A stretch of 64,000 nt of DNA from Phaeodactylibacter sp. (GTDB lineage Bacteria; Bacteroidota; Bacteroidia; Chitinophagales; Saprospiraceae). Where the stretch lies: NCBI RefSeq assembly GCF_022763345.1, contig NZ_JALEGS010000085.1:1-64000 (forward strand), written 5' to 3'. Positions 1 to 8,585 of the stretch are shown one piece after another. Position 1 is the stretch's first letter; each line of letters starts with the position of its first letter. The translations under genes were made by a program, and so were the position numbers. Below the pieces are notes generated by a model. That model saw only the letters and a program-made list of their open reading frames with translations, was not told where the DNA came from and searched no databases.

Positions 1-139
1 ACTGCAAAACTGCCCACTGCAAAACTGCCCACTGAAGAACTGCCGACTGCAAAACTGCCCACTGCCCCACTGCCGACTCCCCCACTGCCCACTCCAAAAC
101 TCCCCACGCCCAAACTCCCCACCAAAAAACTACCCACCA
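1..139. repeat. ACT-anchored 7/8-nt repeat array A, at the 3' side of lpxH
   Basis: The tract is built of units that start with ACT and alternate between 8 nt (ACTGCAAA, ACTGAAGA, ACTGCCCC, ACTCCAAA) and 7 nt (ACTGCCC, ACTGCCG, ACTCCCC), giving a 15-nt period that decays toward the lpxH stop codon. The last units overlap the end of lpxH, so the C-terminal Gly-rich residues of that protein are encoded at the array edge. It may begin before the window. No transposase, inverted repeat or coding potential is visible. The same unit architecture reappears at 935-1171. Confidence 0.85.
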
Positions 140-903
140 CCAAAAACCCGACCTTCTTCATTTTCAAAAAAAGCTAAATTGACAGAATCGCCATCGAAGA
201 CAGCGTAAGAATTACTAAAGAGCCATTCCCCCAGATTAACATAACGACTGTACCCGTTCTTTAGCGTGTATTCGATAGGAAGATGCCGGTGTCCGAACAC
301 GAAGTAGTCGATAGGCTCCGTTTCCAGCTTGCGGTTAGCGTAAGTGATTAGCCATTCCCGGTCCTCACCCAGGAAGTCCTTTTCTTCAGGATGGTCCGCA
401 GCCCGGCTACGCTGTGACCAAAAGTTAGCCAGCCCGATCCCAAAGTTTGGATGAAGCCGCTCAAACAGCCATTGGCATGCCGGATTGGCAAAGACTTTCT
501 TAATGCGCTTGTAGCCATAATCGCCCGGTCCCAACCCGTCACCATGCCCAATCAGGAACTGCTTGCCCATGATCTCCCGGCGGATCGGCTTGCGATAGGT
601 CGGAATATCCAGCTCTTCTTCAAAGTAGCGGAAAACCCACATATCATGGTTGCCGGTAAAAAAATAAATGGGAATACCCTGATCGCGCAGCTCCGCCAAT
701 TTTCCCAACAGCCGCACATGCCCTTTAGGCACTACAGTCGTGTACTCAAACCAAAAATCAAATACATCCCCCACCAGGTAAATCGCCGCCGCATCCCCCC
801 GGATATGCTCCAGCCAGCGGACAATCTGCTTTTCCCGCTCACCACTCGTCAAACGGCCATCAATCCCCAAGTGAAAATCAGAAGCAAAGTATACTTTTTG
901 CAT
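130..903 (-). CDS. lpxH: UDP-2,3-diacylglucosamine diphosphatase (LpxH-type)
   Basis: This 257-residue protein is a calcineurin-like metallophosphoesterase. Metal-binding blocks occur in the expected order: DFHLG near residue 9, GDVFDF near 45, GNHDMW near 84, GHGDG near 118 and FGHRH near 203. The GDVFDFWFEY and GNHDMWVF context is that of LpxH-like UDP-2,3-diacylglucosamine hydrolases, which release UMP and give lipid X in lipid A synthesis at the inner membrane. Assigning LpxH rather than another phosphoesterase rests on family resemblance only. The gene lies between two repeat arrays, and its C-terminal end (VFGGG) runs into array A, so the last residues may vary between strains. It is downstream of the 3-hydroxyanthranilate dioxygenase gene on the same strand, with the second array between them. 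Confidence 0.85.
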   Translation of the reverse strand: MQKVYFASDFHLGIDGRLTSGEREKQIVRWLEHIRGDAAAIYLVGDVFDFWFEYTTVVPKGHVRLLGKLAELRDQGIPIYFFTGNHDMWVFRYFEEELDIPTYRKPIRREIMGKQFLIGHGDGLGPGDYGYKRIKKVFANPACQWLFERLHPNFGIGLANFWSQRSRAADHPEEKDFLGEDREWLITYANRKLETEPIDYFVFGHRHLPIEYTLKNGYSRYVNLGEWLFSNSYAVFDGDSVNLAFFENEEGRVFGGG

Positions 904-934
904 AGGCTATCATCTACCCCCACAAAAGTAATAA

Positions 935-1171
935 AACTCCCCAACTGCCCCACTGCCCACTGCCGACTCAAGAACTGCCGACTCAAGAACTGCCGACTCA
1001 AGAACTGCCAACTGCCGACTCAAGAACTGCCCACTCCCCACTCAAGAACTGCCAACTGCCGACTCAAGAACTGCCAACTGCCGACTCAAGAACTGCCAAC
1101 TGCCGACTCAAGAACTGCCCACTCCCCACTCAAGAACTGCCCACTCAAGAACTCCCCACTCAAGAACTCCC
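935..1171. repeat. ACT-anchored 7/8-nt repeat array B, between lpxH and the dioxygenase gene
   Basis: This 237-nt tract fills the gap between the two minus-strand genes. The motif ACTCAAGAACT occurs eleven times. Units are ACTGCCG, ACTGCCA or ACTCCCC (7 nt) and ACTCAAGA (8 nt), combined into 15-nt or 22-nt (8+7+7) higher-order units. It begins about 30 nt upstream of the lpxH start and stops exactly at the dioxygenase stop codon, so any lpxH promoter or 5' leader must lie in or next to the array. A reading frame runs through it on the plus strand, but its translation is pure repeat and is not a gene. Confidence 0.9.
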
Positions 1172-1690
1172 CTACTCCCCCTCCATAACCGTCCCACAAC
1201 GATCACAAGTACGCAGCTCCTCCGAGCCCATGAAGTTCTGAATAGCCGCCTTCAACTGCACAACGATATCCTCCAGCGGGAAAGCCTCCTCGTGCAATTT
1301 ATGGTTGCAATTTTCACAGAACCACATCAGCTTGTCCATCTCACCCTCCCGGCGGTAGCGCTCAATGACGAGCCCAATGGTATTTGCAGGGCGTTGCGGT
1401 GAATGTGGAATACGCGGTGGCAATAGGAACATTTCGCCCTCTTTGATTGGGATATCTTCCGGCGCTCCGGCTTCATTGATGATTTTGAGGGTAATGTCGC
1501 CTTCAATTTGGTAGAAGAGCTCTTCCCCCTCTTCCCAGTGATAATCCTTACGCCCGTTTGGCCCGCCTACAACCATGACAATGTAGTCATCGTTGCCTTT
1601 GTAGACTTGCTGATTGCCCACGGGGGGCTTAAGAAGGTGGCGGTTGTCATCTACCCATTGCTGAAGGTTGAAAGGTTTGGCTAGTGGCAT
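1172..1690 (-). CDS. 3-hydroxyanthranilate 3,4-dioxygenase
   Basis: The 172-residue protein is a cupin of the 3-hydroxyanthranilate dioxygenase family (HAAO/NbaC), which opens the aromatic ring of 3-hydroxyanthranilate on the route from tryptophan/kynurenine to quinolinate and NAD. The cupin iron site is visible as YHWEEGEELFYQ, supplying His and Glu, and PPRIPHSPQRP, supplying the second His. The C-terminal 50 residues carry the rubredoxin-like iron site of bacterial members as CENCNH and CDRCGTV. Length and architecture match the bacterial family. The ATG start is preceded by a short AT-rich divergent region shared with the SDR gene. No other kynurenine-pathway gene is in the window. The stop codon abuts repeat array B. 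Confidence 0.9.
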   Translation of the reverse strand: MPLAKPFNLQQWVDDNRHLLKPPVGNQQVYKGNDDYIVMVVGGPNGRKDYHWEEGEELFYQIEGDITLKIINEAGAPEDIPIKEGEMFLLPPRIPHSPQRPANTIGLVIERYRREGEMDKLMWFCENCNHKLHEEAFPLEDIVVQLKAAIQNFMGSEELRTCDRCGTVMEGE

Positions 1691-1747
1691 AAATTAAGGT
1701 TTGTATGAAATTCTTTAAATTTAGCCGGAATATACAAAACACACTCC

Positions 1748-2533
1748 ATGAACTTAGACTTGAAAGGAAAAAATGCGCTCGTCTGCGGCAGCAGCAAAGG
1801 TATTGGAAAGGCTGCCGCCTTTGAACTGGCAGAGTTGGGCGCTAACGTAACCTTGGTTTCCCGTTCTGCTGATAAGATGGCAGCCATCACCAAGGAAATG
1901 GCACGGGTCAAAGGGCAGCAGCATGACTTTCTTGCTGCTGACTTTACCGATACCGCTGATCTGCGTAAGAAGGTCCGGGGGCTCACTGCTACCAAGCCTA
2001 TCCACATTTTGGTCAACAATACTGGCGGCCCTCCCGGCGGACCGATTACTGAGGCTGAACTGGAGGAATTTACCAAAGCCTTCACCACACACCTCATCTG
2101 CAACCACCTTTTGGCGAAAGCTGTACTCCCTGGCATGCGCAAGGAAGGCTATGGCCGCATCATCAACGTCATTTCCACTTCCGTAAAGGCACCATTGCCT
2201 GGCCTGGGCGTAAGCAATACAGTACGTGGAGCCGTTGGCAACTGGGCTAAGACCCTCGCCAATGAAGTGGGGGCAGATGGCATCACTGTCAATAACATCC
2301 TTCCCGGTGCGACCAACACTGGCCGCCTACAGGAAATCATTGAGAAAAAGGCTTCTGCAACCGGAAAGTCAATAGAAGATGTGACGACTGCCATGCAGAG
2401 CAGCATCCCCCTTCAGCGCTTCGCAGAGCCTGGAGAAATCGGCGCTGCCATTGCTTTTTTGGCTACACCTGCCGCCGCCTATATCACAGGTGTGGCCCTG
2501 GCGGTAGACGGCGGGCGGTTGAAAAATATGTAA
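1748..2533 (+). CDS. SDR-family oxidoreductase lacking the canonical YxxxK site
   Basis: This 261-residue Rossmann protein resembles beta-ketoacyl-ACP reductases. The N-terminal dinucleotide motif is CGSSKGIGKA, and NNTGGPPGG occupies the place of the usual NNAG. The C-terminal EIGAAIAFLATP and ITG-DGG elements are typical of the family. The catalytic stretch reads STSVKAPLPGLGVSNTVRGA: where classical members have Tyr-x3-Lys there is a Ser-Asn/Arg arrangement, as in the divergent SDR subgroup similar to 3-oxoacyl-ACP reductase. The catalytic Ser is arguably kept, but activity cannot be assumed. The substrate is unknown. The lipoprotein esterase follows after 10 nt and the amylase 40 nt after that, suggesting one operon, though the functional link is unclear. 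Confidence 0.8.
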   Translation: MNLDLKGKNALVCGSSKGIGKAAAFELAELGANVTLVSRSADKMAAITKEMARVKGQQHDFLAADFTDTADLRKKVRGLTATKPIHILVNNTGGPPGGPITEAELEEFTKAFTTHLICNHLLAKAVLPGMRKEGYGRIINVISTSVKAPLPGLGVSNTVRGAVGNWAKTLANEVGADGITVNNILPGATNTGRLQEIIEKKASATGKSIEDVTTAMQSSIPLQRFAEPGEIGAAIAFLATPAAAYITGVALAVDGGRLKNM

Positions 2534-2543
2534 AACGCCTGTT

Positions 2544-3428
2544 ATGCGATACTTCATTCTTCCTGTTTTACTGCTTTTTATCTTGGGCTGTCAGGAGGAG
2601 AAGCCTTCCGCTGAACCGTCCCGCTTTCAGCCTTTTACTTATGAAAACTCTGAGTTTATCGGGCCGAAAAGCGGGCAGGTCTACCTGCCTCCTTCCTACT
2701 TCACGGATACGCTGCGGCAGTACCCCGTGCTCTATATGATGGACCAGCAGAACCTCTTCTTTGACAGCCTGGCCTACGGTGGTGCCGCCTGGCAGATCCA
2801 CCGTACTACAGACAGCCTCTCCACTGCAGGGCTAATGCCTGAAGTCATTATCGTTGGGGTCAACCATGCCAGCGAAAAGCGGTTTCAGGAATACCTGCCT
2901 GAAAAGCCTACCGCTCGCTTCGACAGCTTGCTTGAGGCCCGGGTGGGCGGCACTGCCTTTTCTGATGCTTACCTGAAGTTTCTCACCCGCGAGCTGAAGC
3001 CTTTCATCGATCGCACTTACCATACCAAACCAGGTAAGGGGCATACCTACATCGGTGGCTCAAGTATGGGCGGGCTGATATCCATGTATGCAGTTTGCGA
3101 GTACCCGGATGTCTTCGCCGGTGCCCTCTGCCTGTCTACGCATTGGCCGGTTTCCCTTCAGAATGACACTCCGGAAGCAGCTCAGGCCATCATTGATTAC
3201 TTTGCCGCCAATTTGCCGAAAGGCAAGCGCTTGTACTTCGACTACGGCACAGAGGGACTGGACCAATTCTATGCACCCTATCAGCAACAGGTAGACTCCA
3301 TCTTGCAGGCGCAGGGCTATCAGGCGGGGCAAAACTGGATGACACAGGCTTACCCTGGCCACGACCATAATGAGCGCTACTGGCGGGAGCGGGTGCATTT
3401 GGGGTTGCGTGGGGTTATTCAGGAGTGA
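2544..3428 (+). CDS. Lipoprotein esterase of the esterase D / enterochelin-esterase fold
   Basis: This 294-residue protein starts with a lipoprotein signal peptide (LLLFILGC lipobox, Cys near residue 16), so it is probably anchored in an outer or inner membrane leaflet. It belongs to the putative esterase family of alpha/beta hydrolases: GGSSMGGLIS near residue 173 carries the nucleophile Ser, and PGHDHNERYW near the C-terminus supplies the His. Relatives act on siderophore, acetyl-sugar or thiol esters; the substrate here cannot be read from sequence. It sits 10 nt behind the SDR gene and about 40 nt before a secreted amylase, so a role in carbohydrate-ester cleavage is possible but inferred only from position. 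Confidence 0.8.
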   Translation: MRYFILPVLLLFILGCQEEKPSAEPSRFQPFTYENSEFIGPKSGQVYLPPSYFTDTLRQYPVLYMMDQQNLFFDSLAYGGAAWQIHRTTDSLSTAGLMPEVIIVGVNHASEKRFQEYLPEKPTARFDSLLEARVGGTAFSDAYLKFLTRELKPFIDRTYHTKPGKGHTYIGGSSMGGLISMYAVCEYPDVFAGALCLSTHWPVSLQNDTPEAAQAIIDYFAANLPKGKRLYFDYGTEGLDQFYAPYQQQVDSILQAQGYQAGQNWMTQAYPGHDHNERYWRERVHLGLRGVIQE

Positions 3429-3468
3429 AATTCTGCAAAAAATGCCTATTTTTCCCGAAATCAAACTA

Positions 3469-5334
3469 ATGACCGATTACATGCAACGTCTGACAATCCT
3501 GGCGCTCCTGACTCTTTGGAGTGCCGCTCTTTTCGCCCAATCTCCCCTGCAGCGCGTAGAGCCGCCCAACTGGTGGGCTGGTATGCATAACCCTGAGCTC
3601 GAACTCCTGCTCTACGGAGACAACCTGGCGCAGTACAAAGCTGCCCTGAGCGACTACAAGGGCGTGAAAATCACCTCCACGGTGCGGGTGCAAAACCCCA
3701 ACTACCTCTTTGTCAATCTGGAGTTGGCGGAGAGCGTGGAACCGGGCACTTTTCAGGTGCAGCTGTTGGATGGTAAGGATGTCGTGGCTTCCTACGACTA
3801 TGAACTGCAGGAGCGCGAACCGGGATCTGCCCTGCGCGAGAGCTTCACGCCGGCGGACGTCATGTACCTCATTACCCCGGACCGCTTCGCCAACGGCAAT
3901 CCGGATAATGACGCGGTGGCGGGCATGATGGAAAAGCCCAACCGCGACTTCAAAGGCGGGCGCCACGGGGGCGATATTCAGGGCATCATCGATCAGCTGG
4001 ATTATATTGACGATATGGGCTTCACGGCGATCTGGCTCAATCCGGTTTTGGAGAATGATATGCCTGACTACTCCTACCACGGCTACGCCGCCACGGACTT
4101 TTACAAAGTGGACCAGCGCTTTGGCAGCAATGAAGAGTACCTCGACCTCATTCAGCGGGCAAAAGATAAGGATATCAAGATCATCATGGATATGATCCTC
4201 AACCACTGCGGCTCCGAGCATTGGTTCGTAAAGGATATGCCCACGGATGACTGGATCAACTTCGGAGGGGAATACGTCAACACCTCCCACCGCCGGAATA
4301 CCGTGCAGGACATCCACGCTTCCGAGTACGACAAGCGCATGTTCTCCGATGGCTGGTTTGTGGAAACCATGCCGGATATGAATCAGCGTAATCCACTACT
4401 GGCCACCTATCTGATACAGAATACCATTTGGTGGATTGAATACTCCGGCCTTGCCGGTATCCGGATGGACACCTACCCTTATCCGGATAAAGATTTTATG
4501 ACAGAATGGACCTGTGCCTTGCGTGCCGAATACCCCAATTTCAATACCGTAGGCGAAGAGTGGGTGACCAATCCGGCGATCGTATCCTACTGGCAGGAAG
4601 GCAAAGACAACCACGATGACTACACCTCCTGCCTGCCGAGCCTGATGGACTTCCCCATTCAGTTTGCGCTTACGCAGGGGCTGGTACAGGAGGAAAAGCA
4701 ATACGGCAGCGGGCTCATCGAGCTGTATAAAATGCTGACGCAGGACTTCCTTTACGCGGACCCCTACAGCCTTGTGACCTTCCCGGACAACCACGACATG
4801 GACCGCTTTTACACGCAGGTGAACGAAGACCTCGGCCTCTTCAAAATGGGCGTTGCCTACATCCTGACCCTGCGCGGAACGCCTCAGCTGTACTACGGCA
4901 CCGAGATACTAATGGACAATGAAGGCTATCCGGGCGACCATGGTATCATCCGCACCGACTTCCCCGGTGGCTGGGCAGGCGATGAGGTCAACGGCTTCAC
5001 CGGCAAAGGCCTCACCGAGGACCAGAAAGAAGCCAAAGCCTACATTAAAAAGCTGCTCAACTGGCGCAAAACCAGCGAGGCGATTCACCATGGCAAGCTT
5101 ATGCAGTTTGTGCCGGACGGCGGCTTCTACGTCACCTTCCGCTATACCGATACCAGCAAAGTCATGACCATTCTTAATAAAAACGAGGAAGCCACGCCCC
5201 TGCAGCTCGACCGCTTTGCAGAAATGCTGGGCGGTACCAAGCAAGGCAAGGACATAATGACCGGAAAAGCGTACAAAACTTCGGGAACCATCAATGTGCC
5301 CGGTAAATCGGCTATGATCCTGGAAATCGAGTAA
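3469..5334 (+). CDS. Secreted GH13 alpha-amylase/neopullulanase-like glycosidase
   Basis: The start at 3469 (alternative 3481, MQRLTIL) places a signal peptide ending in LFAQ directly at the N-terminus; frames opening further upstream overlap the esterase and add no signal. The mature protein has an N-terminal beta-sandwich like those of cyclomaltodextrinases and neopullulanases, with RVEPPNWWAGM typical of this N domain, followed by a GH13 barrel. Catalytic elements are GIRMDTYPYP (nucleophile Asp), NTVGEEW (acid/base Glu) and TFPDNHDMDRF (transition-state Asp), with DMILNH as conserved region I. It should hydrolyse alpha-glucans or maltodextrins in the periplasm or at the surface, similar to SusA. 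A terminator hairpin follows at 5393. No SusC/SusD pair is nearby. The exact specificity is not determinable. Confidence 0.88.
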   Translation: MTDYMQRLTILALLTLWSAALFAQSPLQRVEPPNWWAGMHNPELELLLYGDNLAQYKAALSDYKGVKITSTVRVQNPNYLFVNLELAESVEPGTFQVQLLDGKDVVASYDYELQEREPGSALRESFTPADVMYLITPDRFANGNPDNDAVAGMMEKPNRDFKGGRHGGDIQGIIDQLDYIDDMGFTAIWLNPVLENDMPDYSYHGYAATDFYKVDQRFGSNEEYLDLIQRAKDKDIKIIMDMILNHCGSEHWFVKDMPTDDWINFGGEYVNTSHRRNTVQDIHASEYDKRMFSDGWFVETMPDMNQRNPLLATYLIQNTIWWIEYSGLAGIRMDTYPYPDKDFMTEWTCALRAEYPNFNTVGEEWVTNPAIVSYWQEGKDNHDDYTSCLPSLMDFPIQFALTQGLVQEEKQYGSGLIELYKMLTQDFLYADPYSLVTFPDNHDMDRFYTQVNEDLGLFKMGVAYILTLRGTPQLYYGTEILMDNEGYPGDHGIIRTDFPGGWAGDEVNGFTGKGLTEDQKEAKAYIKKLLNWRKTSEAIHHGKLMQFVPDGGFYVTFRYTDTSKVMTILNKNEEATPLQLDRFAEMLGGTKQGKDIMTGKAYKTSGTINVPGKSAMILEIE

Positions 5335-5392
5335 CCCTCCCTACACGGTTAGCTCGTAAGGATTGGCGATGGTTTTTCGGCCTAGTTAACGG

Positions 5393-5430
5393 AGCAGTTG
5401 GGTTGAGTTGATGCCCAACTGCTTTGCTTG
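5393..5430 (+). terminator. Terminator after the amylase operon
   Basis: A perfect 10-bp stem (AGCAGTTGGG at 5393-5402, CCCAACTGCT at 5414-5423) with an 11-nt loop is followed by a T-rich stretch (TTGCTTGTTT). It lies 58 nt after the amylase stop codon. The remainder of the 356-nt gap to the peroxidase gene holds only the opposing terminator at 5622-5659; nothing else is recognisable. Confidence 0.7.
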
Positions 5431-5621
5431 TTTACACGGGGTAGATGGATGGCTTGTATAAAAAACTCAGGAGGTAGTGATCATGGAATTAGGACGGGAG
5501 GTGTAATATCCTGTCAGGTGGCAACCCCAAAGTCGAAATTTGACTTAAGATGATAGTTTAACACACCATATTAATTTCTCTACAAAGCCACCTGCCTTCC
5601 CCTCTCCAAACCTCTCCTCCT

Positions 5622-5659
5622 GAAAACAACAAAAGCGGACCCGCCCACGCGAATCCGCT
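5622..5659 (-). terminator. Terminator after the heme peroxidase gene
   Basis: Read on the minus strand, AGCGGA (5659-5654) pairs with TCCGCT (5639-5634) around a 14-nt loop, and the following bases are TTTTGTTGTTTT. It begins about 30 nt after the peroxidase stop codon, as expected for an intrinsic terminator. Confidence 0.65.
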
Positions 5660-5690
5660 CCTGTCATTTTTTATTTTAGCAGGTAGACTT

Positions 5691-8585
5691 TTAATCCACC
5701 ACAATCATGCGCTGCGTGGCGCGGTCGTTAGCTGTTTCCACGGTGTAGAAGAGGACGCCGCTGCCCTTCAGGTCACTGCGGTTGAGCTGCCACTGCTGCT
5801 CGCCGGCATCGTAGTCGTTTTCCTGTACCAGGAGGACCTTGCCGCTGATGTCCGTCACGGTCAGGCGCGCCCATCCAGCCTCCGGCATGCGGAAGTTGAT
5901 GAGGGTGGACTCCCGGAACGGATTGGGCTGGTTTTGCTGAAGGGCAAAGCCGCTCGCATCAGCGCCGGTGCCTTGCTCAAATACCAAGCCAAGGTTAGAT
6001 ACCTGCAAGCCATTGCTGTAAGCTTCTGCCTTTACTTTCTGCTCGCTCAGTGCCAGTGCTTCGCTCAACTGTACCGGGCGCTTGGCCTGGAAGGTGAGGA
6101 AGAACAAAGGTTCATCCGCTTCTGCTTCAAAGCCGGAAGGTTTTACCCAGCTGTTGGTGATTTGACCTTCCTCTTCGAAGATGCCAAAGTGGTCTTCGGT
6201 CAGGTTAGTCAGGCTGCCGGGTTTCATGCCCTGGAAGTCCAGCATGTCCGTATCGAAGTTGAATCCGAACTGGTAGCCTTCCAGATTGGCAATAGCGGCT
6301 GAGGTGACCGGGATGTCATAAACCTGCCCGGCCTCAAGCTTCATATTTTGCATTTGGAAGAGGGTCAGGCTACGCTCACCGACTTCACCGGAGTGGAAAC
6401 CATTAGGAATGGCATCGCCGGTAACGTCCGCAACTTTAACCGCAATAAACTGCAGGTCCATATCTTCAGATAGGACGTCATCCACCGTAATGGTTTCCGG
6501 GAAGTCTTCCCCCTGCGGCTCGTCCGTCTGGAATTCGTATTTAGCATCTACAAAACGCCAGGAGAAGTTGTTGGGAAAGAAGTCTGCCTGCCCCAGGATG
6601 ACCCGGCGGATGTAAATTTGGTCCAGTACTGTAATAGTGCCGCTGCGGTTAACGTCTGCGGCAATTTGCTTGTAGGGGCTGTCCAGGTTAATGACACCAA
6701 GGATGTGCTGCTGAATACGTATCAGGTCAGCCGTAGACACGCCGTTGGTAAGGTCATCGTCCCGTTCCATGCCGATCATCGTTACATCACATGCCGGTAC
6801 GCCCCAGAAGTCAAAGCGGCCTTCGTCATTGGTCATCAGGTTCATCGGGCCGGTGGTGTTGATGACATTCACCATCACGGAAGGAACAGCCTCGCCGGAC
6901 TCTGTGACTACCTCGCCGGTAATATCAGAAGTCATGTGGTCACAAATCTCATCGTGGCTCATGGCATCAAATACTTTATCCTGCATGAGCTTGATGGTAG
7001 TATTCTTCATCAGCACATCGTGCAGGGTCGTATTCTTGATCCAGTCCTTTTCGGCATCGGTCAGTACGGGGTCGTTTTCGTAGTAAAAACGGTCTCCGTC
7101 CCGCAGGTTTGTAAATTGAACCTGAAGAATACGGTTGAGCGTTTGCCCGAGAATGGATCCTGGTGCAGGCTCTTCGGCCAGCATGCCCACCCATGGATCA
7201 AGCTCATCAATATTTCCATACAGACCAATTAACCGGGCATACACCTCCTGATCGTTGTTGATCTGCTGGAAGAAAGAGTAGCGGTTGAGCCCAAAGTTTT
7301 GGCGGATGGTGTTGAAGTCTGCCACACCACGCTCCCGTGCCCGCTGAATGTTGATAGACACCAGGTCAAGCCCGCCTGAGCCCGGAGGGCCAAAGAGGAA
7401 GTTACGGACATCATCGACTACCTTGGAATCAAAAGTTTGCATCATCTGCTCTCCCATGCCCTGGAAGAAAGGCTCCAGGCCCACCTCCATAACCGGATAA
7501 GGGTTGAAGAAGGCATCGCGCAGCAACATGTGCCCTTCAGGGATCTCGTTGCCATTCTCATCTACGCGCAGCAGCTGACTGTTGAGCAGGGTATGACCGA
7601 GGCGGAAAGCAGCAGCGGTGAAGACGTTGAACAACTGTGGGTGCACGGTTTCATCATAGCCCTGATAAGGTTCCAGTTGAACGCCCATAGCAGGCAGCCA
7701 TTCGTCATAAACGATAGACTGAATCAAGCCGCCCACCAGCTTGCGGGCATGCTGATAAAGCTGTTCATCGTTCCAGTCCGGATATTCCTGTGCCAGTTCG
7801 TCGCACAGTCGGTTGTGCTCCCGTACAAAGAGCGCATGGAAGGCGAGGAGCAAAGGGTTCTCCCCGGCACGGGGGTCGCCGCATACGAAGACTTTCTCCG
7901 TCAGGCCGACAGGGTTGTCCATGTGTGGCGTATTCGGGTCGATGGGGGCATCATATTCGCCGTTGAAAGTATTAAAGGGCGGAAGGTTGCCCGCAGATAC
8001 CTTCAGTTTGCCCCCTTCAAAGCTCCGTAGCCAATTGGCCCGGAATTCATCAGAACCGTAAACACCAGAACCATCAATGAACGCAGTGATTTCGTTTGGA
8101 TGGCGGCGTGGGTTGAACGTATTAGTTCCGGTGGAAGGATCAAATGTATTCCGGACCATAGGGATAATCGCCTGACCAGTATTGAACGGGTCAAACATAG
8201 GGTCGCCTTGAGGCACGCTTATGTTCATAGGCTCTGTCCCATCAGGGGTGAGGCCAAAGTCGTGGTCAAGAAACTGTCCGAATGCCCAGACAAAATCGCT
8301 CAGTTCAAAAGGGTCAAAGAGGGGAGCGCCCTGAGAGAATAGCGAATTGCTGACCCGCCGTGGATTAGGGCGGTTGGGCCCAGCTGGCTCGTCAATGAGG
8401 TTTTCATAGGCAACCTGATCGCCGGAAATAAGCAGATTGGTGTGTGCCTGCCCCCAATCCGGATGGTTCGGGTTGTTGAAGGAGCCATCGTAGGTCCGAT
8501 AAAGGTCTACGTTCAGCGGCTGCGCGAATAGTGCCGTTGAGACCAGGACTCCAAGTAGCATTAATTGTAAAGATCGTCTTTGCAT
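5691..8585 (-). CDS. T9SS-exported animal-type heme peroxidase with dockerin-like and sorting domains
   Basis: This 964-residue secreted protein has a signal peptide ending ALFAQ at residue 22. Residues about 25-550 are an animal-type (peroxinectin/myeloperoxidase superfamily) heme peroxidase: the distal His is in FGQFLDHDFGLTP (H108) and the proximal His in AAAFRLGHTLLN (H331), with the family motif PLLLAFHALFVREHNRL between them. A short carboxypeptidase-like beta module (about 555-600) and a dockerin-like segment with Asp/Asn loops (DVNRSGTITVLD near 645) follow. After a beta-sandwich of cohesin character, the last 80 residues (NQPNPF near 885) are a type A T9SS sorting domain. It is probably exported and attached to the cell surface, where it would use peroxide to oxidise halides or phenolics. 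Terminator at 5622-5659. Confidence 0.9.
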   Translation of the reverse strand: MQRRSLQLMLLGVLVSTALFAQPLNVDLYRTYDGSFNNPNHPDWGQAHTNLLISGDQVAYENLIDEPAGPNRPNPRRVSNSLFSQGAPLFDPFELSDFVWAFGQFLDHDFGLTPDGTEPMNISVPQGDPMFDPFNTGQAIIPMVRNTFDPSTGTNTFNPRRHPNEITAFIDGSGVYGSDEFRANWLRSFEGGKLKVSAGNLPPFNTFNGEYDAPIDPNTPHMDNPVGLTEKVFVCGDPRAGENPLLLAFHALFVREHNRLCDELAQEYPDWNDEQLYQHARKLVGGLIQSIVYDEWLPAMGVQLEPYQGYDETVHPQLFNVFTAAAFRLGHTLLNSQLLRVDENGNEIPEGHMLLRDAFFNPYPVMEVGLEPFFQGMGEQMMQTFDSKVVDDVRNFLFGPPGSGGLDLVSINIQRARERGVADFNTIRQNFGLNRYSFFQQINNDQEVYARLIGLYGNIDELDPWVGMLAEEPAPGSILGQTLNRILQVQFTNLRDGDRFYYENDPVLTDAEKDWIKNTTLHDVLMKNTTIKLMQDKVFDAMSHDEICDHMTSDITGEVVTESGEAVPSVMVNVINTTGPMNLMTNDEGRFDFWGVPACDVTMIGMERDDDLTNGVSTADLIRIQQHILGVINLDSPYKQIAADVNRSGTITVLDQIYIRRVILGQADFFPNNFSWRFVDAKYEFQTDEPQGEDFPETITVDDVLSEDMDLQFIAVKVADVTGDAIPNGFHSGEVGERSLTLFQMQNMKLEAGQVYDIPVTSAAIANLEGYQFGFNFDTDMLDFQGMKPGSLTNLTEDHFGIFEEEGQITNSWVKPSGFEAEADEPLFFLTFQAKRPVQLSEALALSEQKVKAEAYSNGLQVSNLGLVFEQGTGADASGFALQQNQPNPFRESTLINFRMPEAGWARLTVTDISGKVLLVQENDYDAGEQQWQLNRSDLKGSGVLFYTVETANDRATQRMIVVD

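Noticed and set aside
935..1171. Possible CRISPR array.
   Set aside because: Units are 7-8 nt with no unique spacers and no cas genes nearby.
451..1188. Long plus-strand reading frame antisense to lpxH and through array B.
   Set aside because: Its second half translates only the repeat and its first half mirrors lpxH, so it is an artefact of the array composition.
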